Origin: a bacterium
Lineage (GTDB): Bacteria > Desulfobacterota > Binatia > UBA12015
Direction: 5' to 3'
Assembly (NCBI GenBank): GCA_030430245.1
Contig: JAUIFY010000017.1
Coordinates: forward strand, 1 to 39,369
Length of the DNA stretch: 39,369 nucleotides
The notes below the pieces were generated by a model that was given only the letters and a program-made list of their open reading frames with translations, made no database searches and was not told the DNA's origin. Within the stretch, counting starts at the first letter, position 1; each line of letters opens with the position of its first letter. Of this stretch, positions 25,557 to 34,231 are shown piece after piece. Both the position numbers and the translations under genes were made by a program.

Positions 25557-26008
25557 CCCCGGAGCCGTTGCCTCGTCGAGACGTCCTTGGCCTCGCCGGG
25601 TTGTGGAGCGCCGCGATCGCGATCGTGGGCTCCCTCATCGGGATGTCGCGTCTACCGAAGCCCTCGGTTCTCCCGGAATCGGGCCGACGCTTCCGGATCG
25701 GCCGGCCCGAGGACTTTCCGGAGGGTACGGAGGAGGTCCTGACGGAAGAGAAGGTCCTGGTGCGCCGCACGCCGCAAGGGGTCGCCGCGATCTCGCTCGT
25801 CTGTACGCATCTCGGCTGCATCGTGTCGAAGGACGCGAGCGGGTTCGGTTGCCCGTGTCACGGCTCGCATTTCGGTCGCAACGGCGAGGTGGGCGGGGGG
25901 CCCGCGCCGCGCGGCCTCCGCTGGCTCGAGGTCACCCAGGGCGTCGACGGACGGCTCGTGGTCGATGCCGATCGCGAGGTGCAGCCCGGGACCTGGTGCG
26001 AGGTGTAG
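25541..26008 (+). CDS. Rieske [2Fe-2S] protein
   Basis: This is a 155-residue membrane-anchored Rieske subunit. One N-terminal transmembrane helix (about residues 17-35) follows the twin-arginine-containing [12 protein letters not shown], consistent with Tat insertion. The cluster ligands sit in the two classic boxes CTHLGC and CPCHGSHF, each giving one Cys and one His plus the disulfide cysteine. Its reading frame starts 16 bp inside the flavoprotein gene, with a strong GAGGAGG ahead of ATG 25541. In a bc/b6f complex it takes the first electron from quinol at the positive side and hands it to a c-type cytochrome; here the obvious acceptor is the decaheme protein two genes on. Confidence 0.96.
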   Translation: MSDRLAPEPLPRRDVLGLAGLWSAAIAIVGSLIGMSRLPKPSVLPESGRRFRIGRPEDFPEGTEEVLTEEKVLVRRTPQGVAAISLVCTHLGCIVSKDASGFGCPCHGSHFGRNGEVGGGPAPRGLRWLEVTQGVDGRLVVDADREVQPGTWCEV

Positions 26009-26009
26009 C

Positions 26010-27539
26010 GTGGCGAACGGACTCGTCGAGAACCTGCGCCGCTTGCCGACGAACTTCCGCGAATCGCTCGTGCGGCACGAGCGCCCGGTCACCGACCGCA
26101 GCCGCTCCCAGGCGGTGTTCACGAACCTGTTCCTCCACATTCACTCGACGCGCACCTACGTGCGTACGCTGGCGCCCGCGGCCACCGGAGGGCTCGGTGT
26201 CGCGGCGCTCTCGTTCTTCGCGATCCTCACCGCCACGGGCATTGCGCTCATGGTGTACTACACGCCGTCGACCGAGATCGCGTACGCGAGCATCAAGGAC
26301 CTTCACTACGTCGTTCCGACGGGCCGCTTGATCCGCAACATCCATCGTTGGGCAGCGCACTTGATGGTGCTCTCGGTGATGCTGCACATGTGTCGCGTCT
26401 TCTACACGGCGAGCTACAAGTCGCCGCGCGAGTTCAACTGGGTGGTCGGCATGGGCCTGTTCATCCTGACGCTCGCGTTGTCCTTCACCGGCTACCTGCT
26501 GCCCTGGGATCAGCTCGCGTACTGGGCCGTCACCATCGGGGCGAACATCGCGGCCTCTCCTCGCGAGCTGACCGATGCGCTCGGCATCACGGACTCGTTC
26601 GACCCGGGTGGCTTTCAGAAGGAGCTGCTCCTCGGTGCGAGCGACGTGGGCCAACAAGCGCTCACGCGGTTCTATCTTCTTCACGTGATCGTGCTCCCAG
26701 CCGCGGTCTGCGTGCTCCTGGGGGTGCACTTCTGGCGCATTCGCAAGGACGGTGGGCTCGGACAGCCGGGGCAGGTGCACAACGCCGCGGGGAAGGGCGT
26801 CGAAGACGAGACCCCGCGCTCGCCCGACGTCGAGGGCGAGAAGAGCTTCGGTCTGATGGCGATCGTCCACGGGACGTCGCCGGCGACGGACGAGGAGCCG
26901 GGAACGACGGTTCCGAGCTGGCCGTTCGCGCTGCGGGCCGAGCTCCTGGTCTTCATGGTGTGCGTCCTCGTGAGCGTGCTTCTCGGCATGCTGTTCGATG
27001 CGCCGCTGAAGGAGATCGCGAACCCCGCCGTTCCGGAGAATCCGGCCAAGGCGCCCTGGTACTTCCTCGGTCTGCAGGAGATGGTGTCGTACTCGGCCTT
27101 CATGGGCGGCCTCGTCGTGCCGGCCGTGACCATCGTCGGCCTCGCTCTGATCCCGTACCTCGACCGCGACCCGACCGAGCAGGGGGTGTATCTGCACGGC
27201 CGCCACAGCCAGCGGATTGCCTGGCAGTGCGCGCTGTTCGGGTTGATCGCCTCCGTCCTGGCGGTCGCGGTTCCGGTGAATTTCGGCTGGCTGCGCACCT
27301 GGTTCCCCGATGTCTCGCAGCTGGTCGTGATCTTCGTGAATCCCGGCTCGCTCTTGATGGCGGCCTTCGCGGGATGGTCGATCGTCGTGCTGGCGCGGAG
27401 CGGGTCGACCCGTCGAAGCGCGATCGCGCTCTTCACGTGCTTCGTCGTGGGCTTCCTCGTTCTGACGATCGTCGCGACCTTCTTCCGCGGACCCAACTGG
27501 GAGTTCCATTGGAGCCAGGCGACCTGGCCGGTACACTGA
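26010..27539 (+). CDS. Cytochrome b of a Rieske/cytochrome b complex (one-piece, b6-like haem spacing)
   Basis: This 509-residue membrane protein combines the haem-binding N-terminal half and the quinol-site C-terminal half (subunit IV equivalent) in one chain. Haem histidines are in HRWAAHLMVLSVMLH (14 apart) and in LHVIVLPAAVCVLLGVH (15 apart); the second spacing is that of cytochrome b6 rather than mitochondrial-type cytochrome b. The Qo-site PEWY motif is replaced by APWY (KAPWYFLGLQE). A ~75-residue hydrophilic segment links the halves. The GTG start at 26010 is 1 bp after the Rieske stop, and the stop is 1 bp before the decaheme gene. It should oxidise quinol and pump protons by a Q cycle, or run in reverse. 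Confidence 0.95.
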   Translation: MANGLVENLRRLPTNFRESLVRHERPVTDRSRSQAVFTNLFLHIHSTRTYVRTLAPAATGGLGVAALSFFAILTATGIALMVYYTPSTEIAYASIKDLHYVVPTGRLIRNIHRWAAHLMVLSVMLHMCRVFYTASYKSPREFNWVVGMGLFILTLALSFTGYLLPWDQLAYWAVTIGANIAASPRELTDALGITDSFDPGGFQKELLLGASDVGQQALTRFYLLHVIVLPAAVCVLLGVHFWRIRKDGGLGQPGQVHNAAGKGVEDETPRSPDVEGEKSFGLMAIVHGTSPATDEEPGTTVPSWPFALRAELLVFMVCVLVSVLLGMLFDAPLKEIANPAVPENPAKAPWYFLGLQEMVSYSAFMGGLVVPAVTIVGLALIPYLDRDPTEQGVYLHGRHSQRIAWQCALFGLIASVLAVAVPVNFGWLRTWFPDVSQLVVIFVNPGSLLMAAFAGWSIVVLARSGSTRRSAIALFTCFVVGFLVLTIVATFFRGPNWEFHWSQATWPVH

Positions 27540-27540
27540 G

Positions 27541-30219
27541 ATGAAGCGGACGAATCCACAGGCAGAGCGCTTCGACCACCGGGTGAAGATCGGACTTCTC
27601 GTCGCGAGCCTCGCGACGATCGTGGCGCTGGCGACCGCGGCCGTCGAGGAGAACGTCCTGCAGGATTGGCGACGGATCCGTCTCGACTACCGCGATCGGC
27701 TGGAAGCGCGGGCCACCGACGACCTCGGACGCGCCGCGCTGGAGCAGTTCTCGGTGCGCATCGAGCAGAGCTATCTGCCCGCGCTCGGGACGGTGGATCG
27801 CTGCGTGACCTGTCACGCGGGGGTCGAAGACCCACGGATGGCGACCGAGCCGCAGCCGTTCACGACGCATCCGGGGCGGATCCTCGAGACGCACGACCCG
27901 GCGCGTTTCGGTTGCACGACGTGTCACCAGGGGCAGGGACGGGCGACCCACGTCGCCGACGCCCACGGTCGCGTGCCGCATTGGGAGACGCCCCTCCTGC
28001 CTCCCTTCTTCGTTCGAACCACGTGCACCCGATGCCACTCCGAGGACGGCCTGTACGGGCCGTCCGGTCTTCTGATTCGTGCCGATGGCGGTCAGGCCAG
28101 CACCGGCACGACGCTTCTGGAGCGGGGCCGCGCCTCGTGGACGACGCGAGGCTGCGCTGGCTGCCACGCTCTCGGGGGGAAGGGCGGGAGCCTGGGCCCG
28201 GCCATCGGCCACATCGGCGACCGCGTCGCCCACGGGTTCGATTTCTCCCACCTCGGACGCGATGCGCCCCGGACGCCTGCGTATTGGCTGGAGGAGCACT
28301 TCGTCGATCCGGCGGGCGTCTCGCCCGGCTCGCGCATGCCCGCGATCGAGAGCCGGGCGGATGCGGTCGCGCTCACGGCGTACATGCTGTCGCTGCGAAG
28401 CCCGGCCGCGGACATCGTGCCCTGGCAGGCGGGGGTGGACGAAGAGCCGAACGGGCGAGAGCTCTACGTGGAGTACTGCGGGGCTTGCCACGGGAGCGAC
28501 GGTCGCGGTGGCGTCGTCGATGGCCTGCACACGCCGGTCCTGAACAATCCCGACACGTTGGCGGTTGCGAGCGACGACTTCCTGCGGACGATCATCGCGC
28601 GCGGGCGGAGCAACACCGACATGCCCGGGTGGGGGGAGCGCCTCGGCAATCTCGAACCGGAGGAGATCGACGCGATCGTCGCGCACATCCGCGCGTGGGA
28701 GCCCGCGGGGGCGCTGCTGCGCGATACGAATGCGGCGTCGGGAGATCCGGACCGCGGCGCGGCGATCTATCGCGGCAAGTGTGCGGGATGTCACGGCCTC
28801 GACGGAACGGGGGGCATCGGCACCGGGCTCGTCTCGACGACGTTCCTCGCGATCGCCGACGATCGGTTTCTGGCCGATACGATCGTGAACGGGCGGCCGG
28901 GCACGGCCATGCCCTCGTGGAAGCAGCTCTCGGCCGGCGAGGTGAGCGACCTGCTCGCGTGGATGCGCGCGCAGGGGCCGCGGGGGCCGAGCCTGGCGGA
29001 GGTGCGGGCGGAGCTGGATGCGGTGCCGACCGACGAGGCCGCGCGGATCGGGCGACGGCTCTACGACCTGCGGTGCGCCTCCTGTCACGGCACGCACCTC
29101 GAGGGCGGGATCGGTCCGTCGCTCGCGAGCGACGACTTCCTCCGCGCCGTCGACGACGACTTCCTCTACCGGGCGATCGTCGAGGGGCGCCCGTCGACCG
29201 CGATGCCGGCGTGGCGACATTTGCGCGCCGAGGACGTCGCGGCGCTGATCGCCTACCTCCGAAGCCTGCAGAGGGGGGAGTCGCTCGAGCTCTCGTTCGA
29301 AGTTCCGCAGGGGGACTACGCCATCGGGGAGATCCACTACCGGGTCTCGTGCGCGAAGTGTCACGGCGAGGAGGGCGAGGGGGGCACGGGCCCGCAACTC
29401 GCGAACCCGGTCTTCCTCTCGTCCGTGTCGGACGCGCAGCTCTACGAGTGGATCGGACGCGGGCGTGCGGGAACGGCGATGCAGGGCTTCCTCCGCGAGG
29501 AGCAGGGGCCGGTCGAGCTCCGACCCGACCAGATCGCCGATGTCATCGCGTACTTGCGACATCTGGGCGCGCGCGACGATCTTCCGCTGCCGCGAACGGC
29601 GCCCGGCGACACGGACACCGGCGCACGCCTCTACGCGGGGCAGTGCGCGGCGTGCCATGGCCCCGACGGCGAGGGGGCATCGGCGCCGCAGCTCAACAAC
29701 CCGACGTTCCTGCGCTCCGCGTCCGATGGCTACCTCGCGGCGACGATCGTCCTGGGTCGCACGCACACGCCGATGCAGTCCATGGTGCTGGGCGGCCAGG
29801 GGATCGGACAGATCGAGCCCCAGCACGTTCGCGACCTCGTCGCCTTCCTGCGCGGGTGGGAGTCGCCGCGTGCCGGACGACGGCCGCGCCGCCTCGCCGA
29901 GGTGACGGAGACGTCGATCGCGGCGGGGCGTGAGTCGTACGGCGACTATTGCGCCTCCTGCCACGGCGCAGAGGGTCGTGGCGGCAAGGATGAGCAGGGC
30001 CGGTTTGCACCGGCGCTCAACAACCCGGAGTTCCTCGACGCCGCGACCGACGGATTCCTGCTCGCGACCATCGCGCGGGGGCGGGAAGGCACGCCGATGC
30101 GGGCCTTCGGAGAAGGAGCGGGCGGGATCGCCGCGCTGTCCGGGGATCAGATCAGCGACATCGTCGCGTTCGTCCGGTCGTGGGAGCGACCGAAGGCGAA
30201 CGAAGGAGTGGGACCATGA
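27541..30219 (+). CDS. Membrane-anchored decaheme cytochrome c with six tandem monohaem domains
   Basis: This 892-residue protein has one N-terminal transmembrane helix (about residues 17-35) and ten CxxCH sites. Four lie in the first part (residues 88, 125, 162, 205) and six more are evenly spaced (313, 414, 512, 604, 702, 804). The last six define six tandem class I cytochrome c domains of about 100 residues, each with CxxCHG and a distal M that could be the sixth ligand (TAMPSW, TAMPAW, TAMQGF, TPMQSM, TPMRAF). The layout looks like repeated internal duplication producing a linear haem chain. It sits between cytochrome b and the molybdoenzyme and overlaps the latter by ATGA. I infer it carries electrons from the Rieske protein outward; direct extracellular transfer is possible but unproven. 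Confidence 0.95.
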   Translation: MKRTNPQAERFDHRVKIGLLVASLATIVALATAAVEENVLQDWRRIRLDYRDRLEARATDDLGRAALEQFSVRIEQSYLPALGTVDRCVTCHAGVEDPRMATEPQPFTTHPGRILETHDPARFGCTTCHQGQGRATHVADAHGRVPHWETPLLPPFFVRTTCTRCHSEDGLYGPSGLLIRADGGQASTGTTLLERGRASWTTRGCAGCHALGGKGGSLGPAIGHIGDRVAHGFDFSHLGRDAPRTPAYWLEEHFVDPAGVSPGSRMPAIESRADAVALTAYMLSLRSPAADIVPWQAGVDEEPNGRELYVEYCGACHGSDGRGGVVDGLHTPVLNNPDTLAVASDDFLRTIIARGRSNTDMPGWGERLGNLEPEEIDAIVAHIRAWEPAGALLRDTNAASGDPDRGAAIYRGKCAGCHGLDGTGGIGTGLVSTTFLAIADDRFLADTIVNGRPGTAMPSWKQLSAGEVSDLLAWMRAQGPRGPSLAEVRAELDAVPTDEAARIGRRLYDLRCASCHGTHLEGGIGPSLASDDFLRAVDDDFLYRAIVEGRPSTAMPAWRHLRAEDVAALIAYLRSLQRGESLELSFEVPQGDYAIGEIHYRVSCAKCHGEEGEGGTGPQLANPVFLSSVSDAQLYEWIGRGRAGTAMQGFLREEQGPVELRPDQIADVIAYLRHLGARDDLPLPRTAPGDTDTGARLYAGQCAACHGPDGEGASAPQLNNPTFLRSASDGYLAATIVLGRTHTPMQSMVLGGQGIGQIEPQHVRDLVAFLRGWESPRAGRRPRRLAEVTETSIAAGRESYGDYCASCHGAEGRGGKDEQGRFAPALNNPEFLDAATDGFLLATIARGREGTPMRAFGEGAGGIAALSGDQISDIVAFVRSWERPKANEGVGP

Positions 30220-32942
30220 AGAAATGTCGTTTGCCTTGCATCAACCGTCGTGACTTCCTCGCGTGGTCGGGGGGCGTGGCGACCGCCGCGGCGAGCTTTC
30301 CGCTCTTCCCGGGCGAGTTCGCTCACGCGGATGGGCTGCCGGATCCGAAGGGCGGCGGCGAGCGCCGCACCCTTCTCGCCGCGTGTCCGTACTGCGGCGT
30401 CGGCTGTGGCTGCCTGATCAACTGCGAGGGCGACCGCATCGTGGGCATCGTTCCCGACCGCTTGCACCCGACGAACAAGGGCGTGCAGTGCATCAAGGGG
30501 CTGAACGCGCACGAGCCGATCTACCAGGATCGGCTGACCCGGGTGCTCGTTCGCAAAGACATGTCCGACCCGATCACGGGGCACGTTTCCGCGACCAAGG
30601 GGCAGTTCGACGACGACGTCTTCGACGCGATGCCGTACGACGAAGCCGAAGAACTGGTCGCCGAGAAGATCGCGACGATCGTGAAGGAGTTCGGAGGGAA
30701 CTCGGTCGGGCTCTCGGGCTCGGGCCAGCTCACGATGGAGGCGCAGTGGATCGAGAACGTCCTCCTGAAGGGCGTGATCGCATCGAACTCGATCGAGGCC
30801 AACGCGCGCATGTGCATGACCTCGGCCGTGACGGGCTACTTCGCCTCGTATGGATCGGATGCGCCGCCGACGTCGTACGAAGACCTCGAAGACGCCGACA
30901 TGATCACCTTCTGGGGACACAACGCGCGCGAGGCGCACCCGGTCCTCTTCTGGCGCGTCGCGGATCACAAGAAGGAGGCGGACATTCCGACGCTCGTGTC
31001 CGATCCCCGTCGGACCGGCACGGTGCTCGGCCTCGAGAGCGTCAACCCGCGGAACTCGCACCACTTCGCGACCCTGAACGGCGACATCTCCTACCTGAAC
31101 GCGATCGCCCACGTGATCCTCACGAAGCACCCCGAGGCGGTCATGCCCGACGAGTGGCTGGATCAGAACACGACCGGTTGGCGGGAGTACGTGCAGGGGG
31201 TGAAGGAACGCTACTCGCCGGAGCAGGTCATCGAGCGCAACGCGATGCTGGATCGCGGGCGGATCACGAAAGAGATGGTCGAGACCGTCGCGAAGGATTG
31301 GGCCGAGGCGTCGATCAAGGGTCGCAAGGAGGGAAAGGGAGGCGTTCTGACCTATTGGGGCATCGGCTATAACCAGATGCTCCACGGCCAGCACAATACG
31401 ATCTCCATCATCAACCTGCACCTGCTGACGGGAAACGTGGGGCGTCGTGGCTGCGGCACGCACTCCCAGACCGGACAGCCGAACGCGATGAGCGAGCGGC
31501 TGATGGGCGGCCTCACCGGACGCTTGCCGTTCAACCAGCCGCTCGAGAACGAGGAGTGGCGCGATTGGATCGCGGACCAGTGGGGCGTTCCGCAGGAGCG
31601 GCTCGCGCAGACGGCCCTGCTGAAGAACCCGATGGCCGTCGGCATGATGGAGCGCGGGTGTCAGGGCGATCTGAAAGCCATGTTCTGGATGTACACGACG
31701 CACATCCACATGCCGGACGTCGACAATCTCGTGCGTCCGGCGCTCGAGAAGATGTTCTGCGTCGTGCAGGAGATCTACCGCCACGCTCCGAACGTGCTGT
31801 ACGGCGACGTCATCTTCCCCGCGATCACCTGGGGTGAGTGGACCGGAGGCACGTACATTCAGTCGGAGCGCCGCGTCTACGTGTGCGACGGCGTCTCGGT
31901 CGGGCGAGACGAGCGCGGAGACGTGATCACCGAGGCGAAGCCCGACCTCGATCTCGCCATCGACAAGACCAAGACGATCGCGGCCAAGCTGGGGCTCGAT
32001 GCCGACAAGGTCATTCCGTTCCAGAAGACGATCGAGAACGATTACGGGCAGAAGTTCTACGACCCGGAAGACGTGTTCGAGGCGATCGTCAAGGCGTCGA
32101 AGGGATCGGATGCCGACCTGACCGGCATGCTGGAGGTGAAGGAGCGCGATGGCGTCGGCCTCTACGACCAGCTGCGCAAGCTTCGCGGCATCCAGTGGCC
32201 GGCGCCCGACTACGAGTCGGCTCGGAAGGGCGGGACGCCGCGGCGCTACATGCATCAGGAAGGCTGGAAGGACTCCCCGTACGACAACTTCCGTCACGCC
32301 GATGGCAAGGCGCACTTCAAGCTGTGCGAGCAGGACTACGGTCCAGACGGGAAGAACCTGAAGGAGGTCACCGCGGAGCTCCAGAAGTACGGCGCGAAAC
32401 GCGGCGAGGGCCCGTGGCTCTACGAGAACCAGGAGCTGCTCGTGCGCGCGCGCGACCAGGCCCTCGTGCCCGAGCTCCCGGACCTCGATTTCTACGACGA
32501 CGAGACCAAGACCCTGGCCGACGCCGTGACGGAGGACAAATACCCGCTCTGGCTCGGCCTCGGCATCGTCTACGAGCACTTCCACAGCGCGAAGACCGTT
32601 CGCGGCGCGACGACGATGAACCTCGTGCCCGAGCAGTACGTCGAGGTGAGCGAGAACGACGCGAAGCGCTTCGATCTCGAGGATGGCGAGCGCGTGCGCG
32701 TGGTGACGCGACGCGCGAGCTACGAGGCGCGTGTCTCGATTGGAACGACCTCGATCGTGCGGCCGGCGCGGAGCGAGGTCCCCGACGGGTACATCTTCAG
32801 CCCGTGGAACCTGTCCGTCGCCGACAGCGCGGATCCGAGGAAGAATCGTTGGCTGGTCAACTCGGTCTCCCACCGCGCCTGGGATCCGGTCTCGGGGCAG
32901 GCCGACTACAAGAAGCTCGCGGCACGGATCGAGCGGGTCTGA
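30216..32942 (+). CDS. Tat-exported molybdopterin oxidoreductase of the NapA/NasC nitrate reductase clade
   Basis: This 908-residue enzyme starts with a Tat signal (R11 R12 in NRRDFLAWSGG), so it is periplasmic. A [4Fe-4S] site is formed by CPYCGVGC (about 57-64) and C91 in QCIKG. The likely Mo ligand is C200 in ANARMCMTSAVTGY. GYNQMLHG, THSQTGQPNAMSERLMGGL, ITWGEWTGG and the NapA-like C-terminus DYKKLAARIERV fix the clade. Several positions follow assimilatory NasC/NarB rather than NapA: HAPVL-like EAHPVLF, TGQPNAM, and His instead of the NapA Arg in NQxxRG. The substrate is therefore uncertain: nitrate is the family default. Strong AAGGAG precedes ATG 30216. No NapB, NapC or NapD gene follows; NapG/NapH-type genes do. 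Confidence 0.92.
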   Translation: MKKCRLPCINRRDFLAWSGGVATAAASFPLFPGEFAHADGLPDPKGGGERRTLLAACPYCGVGCGCLINCEGDRIVGIVPDRLHPTNKGVQCIKGLNAHEPIYQDRLTRVLVRKDMSDPITGHVSATKGQFDDDVFDAMPYDEAEELVAEKIATIVKEFGGNSVGLSGSGQLTMEAQWIENVLLKGVIASNSIEANARMCMTSAVTGYFASYGSDAPPTSYEDLEDADMITFWGHNAREAHPVLFWRVADHKKEADIPTLVSDPRRTGTVLGLESVNPRNSHHFATLNGDISYLNAIAHVILTKHPEAVMPDEWLDQNTTGWREYVQGVKERYSPEQVIERNAMLDRGRITKEMVETVAKDWAEASIKGRKEGKGGVLTYWGIGYNQMLHGQHNTISIINLHLLTGNVGRRGCGTHSQTGQPNAMSERLMGGLTGRLPFNQPLENEEWRDWIADQWGVPQERLAQTALLKNPMAVGMMERGCQGDLKAMFWMYTTHIHMPDVDNLVRPALEKMFCVVQEIYRHAPNVLYGDVIFPAITWGEWTGGTYIQSERRVYVCDGVSVGRDERGDVITEAKPDLDLAIDKTKTIAAKLGLDADKVIPFQKTIENDYGQKFYDPEDVFEAIVKASKGSDADLTGMLEVKERDGVGLYDQLRKLRGIQWPAPDYESARKGGTPRRYMHQEGWKDSPYDNFRHADGKAHFKLCEQDYGPDGKNLKEVTAELQKYGAKRGEGPWLYENQELLVRARDQALVPELPDLDFYDDETKTLADAVTEDKYPLWLGLGIVYEHFHSAKTVRGATTMNLVPEQYVEVSENDAKRFDLEDGERVRVVTRRASYEARVSIGTTSIVRPARSEVPDGYIFSPWNLSVADSADPRKNRWLVNSVSHRAWDPVSGQADYKKLAARIERV

Positions 32943-32954
32943 CGAGAGAAGGTC

Positions 32955-33593
32955 GTGTCGGAGCTCACGCGCAGACAAGCCCTCGGACAGATCGCCACCG
33001 GCGCGGCGGCGGTCGTGGGGCTCGGGACCGGGGGATGGCTCGCCGCGGGGACGGGAAGCGCCGTCGCGTGCGTGCGCCCGCCGGGCGCGTTGCCCGAAGA
33101 CGACTTTCTGTCGACGTGCATCCGCTGCGGGCGTTGTGCGGACGCGTGTCCGAACCGTTGCATCGTCGCGTTCACCGAGGAATCGGGGTTCGAGTCGTCG
33201 ATGCGCCCGGGCGCCGGGCAGAGGGGCACGCCGGTCATCTTTCCGCGTCGGCAGGCATGCATGCTCTGCAACGGCGTTCCCGGGGACGAGCTCCGCTGCA
33301 CGTCTGCCTGCCCGACCGGAGCCCTGACGCCGGTGGGAAAGGCTCCTTCGGAGATCGCCGCGATCGACATGGGGACGGCCGAGGTCGATGAGCACCTCTG
33401 CTACTCGTTCAACGGAGCCTCGTGCGGGGTCTGCGTGCGTTCGTGTCCCCTCGAAGGGCGCGCGCTCCGGGCCGGGCTTTGGGAGCGCCCGACGGTCGAC
33501 CCCGAGCACTGCATCGGTTGCGGCCTCTGTGAACGGAGCTGCGTCCACTATCCGCAGGCGATTCGCGTGCGGCCGCGGGGGGAAACGGCATGA
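32955..33593 (+). CDS. NapG-like periplasmic ferredoxin (four [4Fe-4S] clusters), copy 1
   Basis: This 212-residue protein has a Tat-like signal (LTRRQALGQIATGAAAVVGLG). Four cysteine groups follow: CIRCGRCADACP, CMLC...CTSACP, CYSFNGASCGVCVRSCP and CIGCGLCERSC. This is the NapG/MauM arrangement. NapG works with NapH to pass quinol electrons to a periplasmic acceptor. The start is GTG 32955 with GAGAAGG upstream, 12 bp after the molybdoenzyme gene. The stop overlaps the next gene by ATGA. Its next neighbour is a second NapG-like protein, so the two may form a relay or a heterodimer. Confidence 0.9.
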   Translation: MSELTRRQALGQIATGAAAVVGLGTGGWLAAGTGSAVACVRPPGALPEDDFLSTCIRCGRCADACPNRCIVAFTEESGFESSMRPGAGQRGTPVIFPRRQACMLCNGVPGDELRCTSACPTGALTPVGKAPSEIAAIDMGTAEVDEHLCYSFNGASCGVCVRSCPLEGRALRAGLWERPTVDPEHCIGCGLCERSCVHYPQAIRVRPRGETA

Positions 33594-34231
33594 GCGAGAA
33601 GGCGACCGTGCTCGATCGTCGAGAGTTCTTCCGCGTGCTCGCGTTGCGGTCGGGGAAGGTGGGTGCGGGGGGTGGTCTCCTCTACGGACTGCTCGGGCTG
33701 CGCCCGAGTAGCGCCCTGCCGGCCGGGGCGCGGGGCGAGCTGGGCATCGTTCGCCCGCCGGGCGCGCTCGAAGAGCCCGACTTCCTGGCGCGCTGCATCC
33801 GTTGCACCGAGTGCGCCGACGCGTGTGAAGCCCAGTGCATCCTCCTCTTCGGACCCGAGGCGGGAGACCTGCACGGGACGCCCTACATCGTGCCGTCGGA
33901 GAAGGGGTGCACTCTCTGTCTGGCGTGCGGGCCGGCGTGCCCGAGTGGTGCGCTGACGCCGCTGGAGGCGCGCGACGAACCTCGCATGGGGGTCGCGGTC
34001 GTCGACGAGCGTCTGTGCGTGTCGCACAACGGCACGGGAGTGTGTGGGGCGTGCCACACCGCCTGCCCGCTCCGGAATCGGGCGATCACGCAGGACTTCC
34101 GGAACGCGCCCCACGTGGTGCCGGAGGAGTGCACCGGATGCGGCCTCTGCGAGGAGCTCTGCATCGTGCGGGATCGGCGCGCGATCCGCGTCGTCACGGA
34201 TCGCCGCCCGGCCCGGGAGGGAGCCACATGA
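33590..34231 (+). CDS. NapG-like periplasmic ferredoxin (four [4Fe-4S] clusters), copy 2
   Basis: This 213-residue protein is paralogous to the preceding gene. Both share the segment RPPGALEE/PEDDF before the first cluster and the same cluster order: CIRCTECADACEAQC, CTLCLACGPACP, CGACHTACP and CTGCGLCEELC. A Tat signal, DRREFFRVLALRSGKVG, is present. In the first cluster the Pro after the fourth Cys is replaced by Glu. The CGACH is part of an Fe-S site rather than a haem site. It overlaps both neighbours by four bases (ATGA), so the ferredoxin pair and the NapH-like membrane protein are probably made in fixed ratio. Confidence 0.9.
   Translation: MSEKATVLDRREFFRVLALRSGKVGAGGGLLYGLLGLRPSSALPAGARGELGIVRPPGALEEPDFLARCIRCTECADACEAQCILLFGPEAGDLHGTPYIVPSEKGCTLCLACGPACPSGALTPLEARDEPRMGVAVVDERLCVSHNGTGVCGACHTACPLRNRAITQDFRNAPHVVPEECTGCGLCEELCIVRDRRAIRVVTDRRPAREGAT

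Noticed and set aside
30216..32942. Calling the molybdoenzyme a standard periplasmic nitrate reductase NapA.
   Set aside because: NapB, NapC and NapD are missing, and several active-site segments match assimilatory-type enzymes or neither group.
30147..33548. Open frame of 1133 codons on the minus strand opposite the molybdoenzyme.
   Set aside because: It has no recognisable domain and mirrors a clearly conserved gene on the other strand. Long antisense frames are expected at this GC content; the same applies to those opposite the cytochromes, the CoA transferase and the kinase.
34043..34057. CGACH haem-like motif in the second NapG-like ferredoxin.
   Set aside because: These cysteines belong to the conserved NapG [4Fe-4S] pattern, and the equivalent site in copy 1 has no CxxCH.
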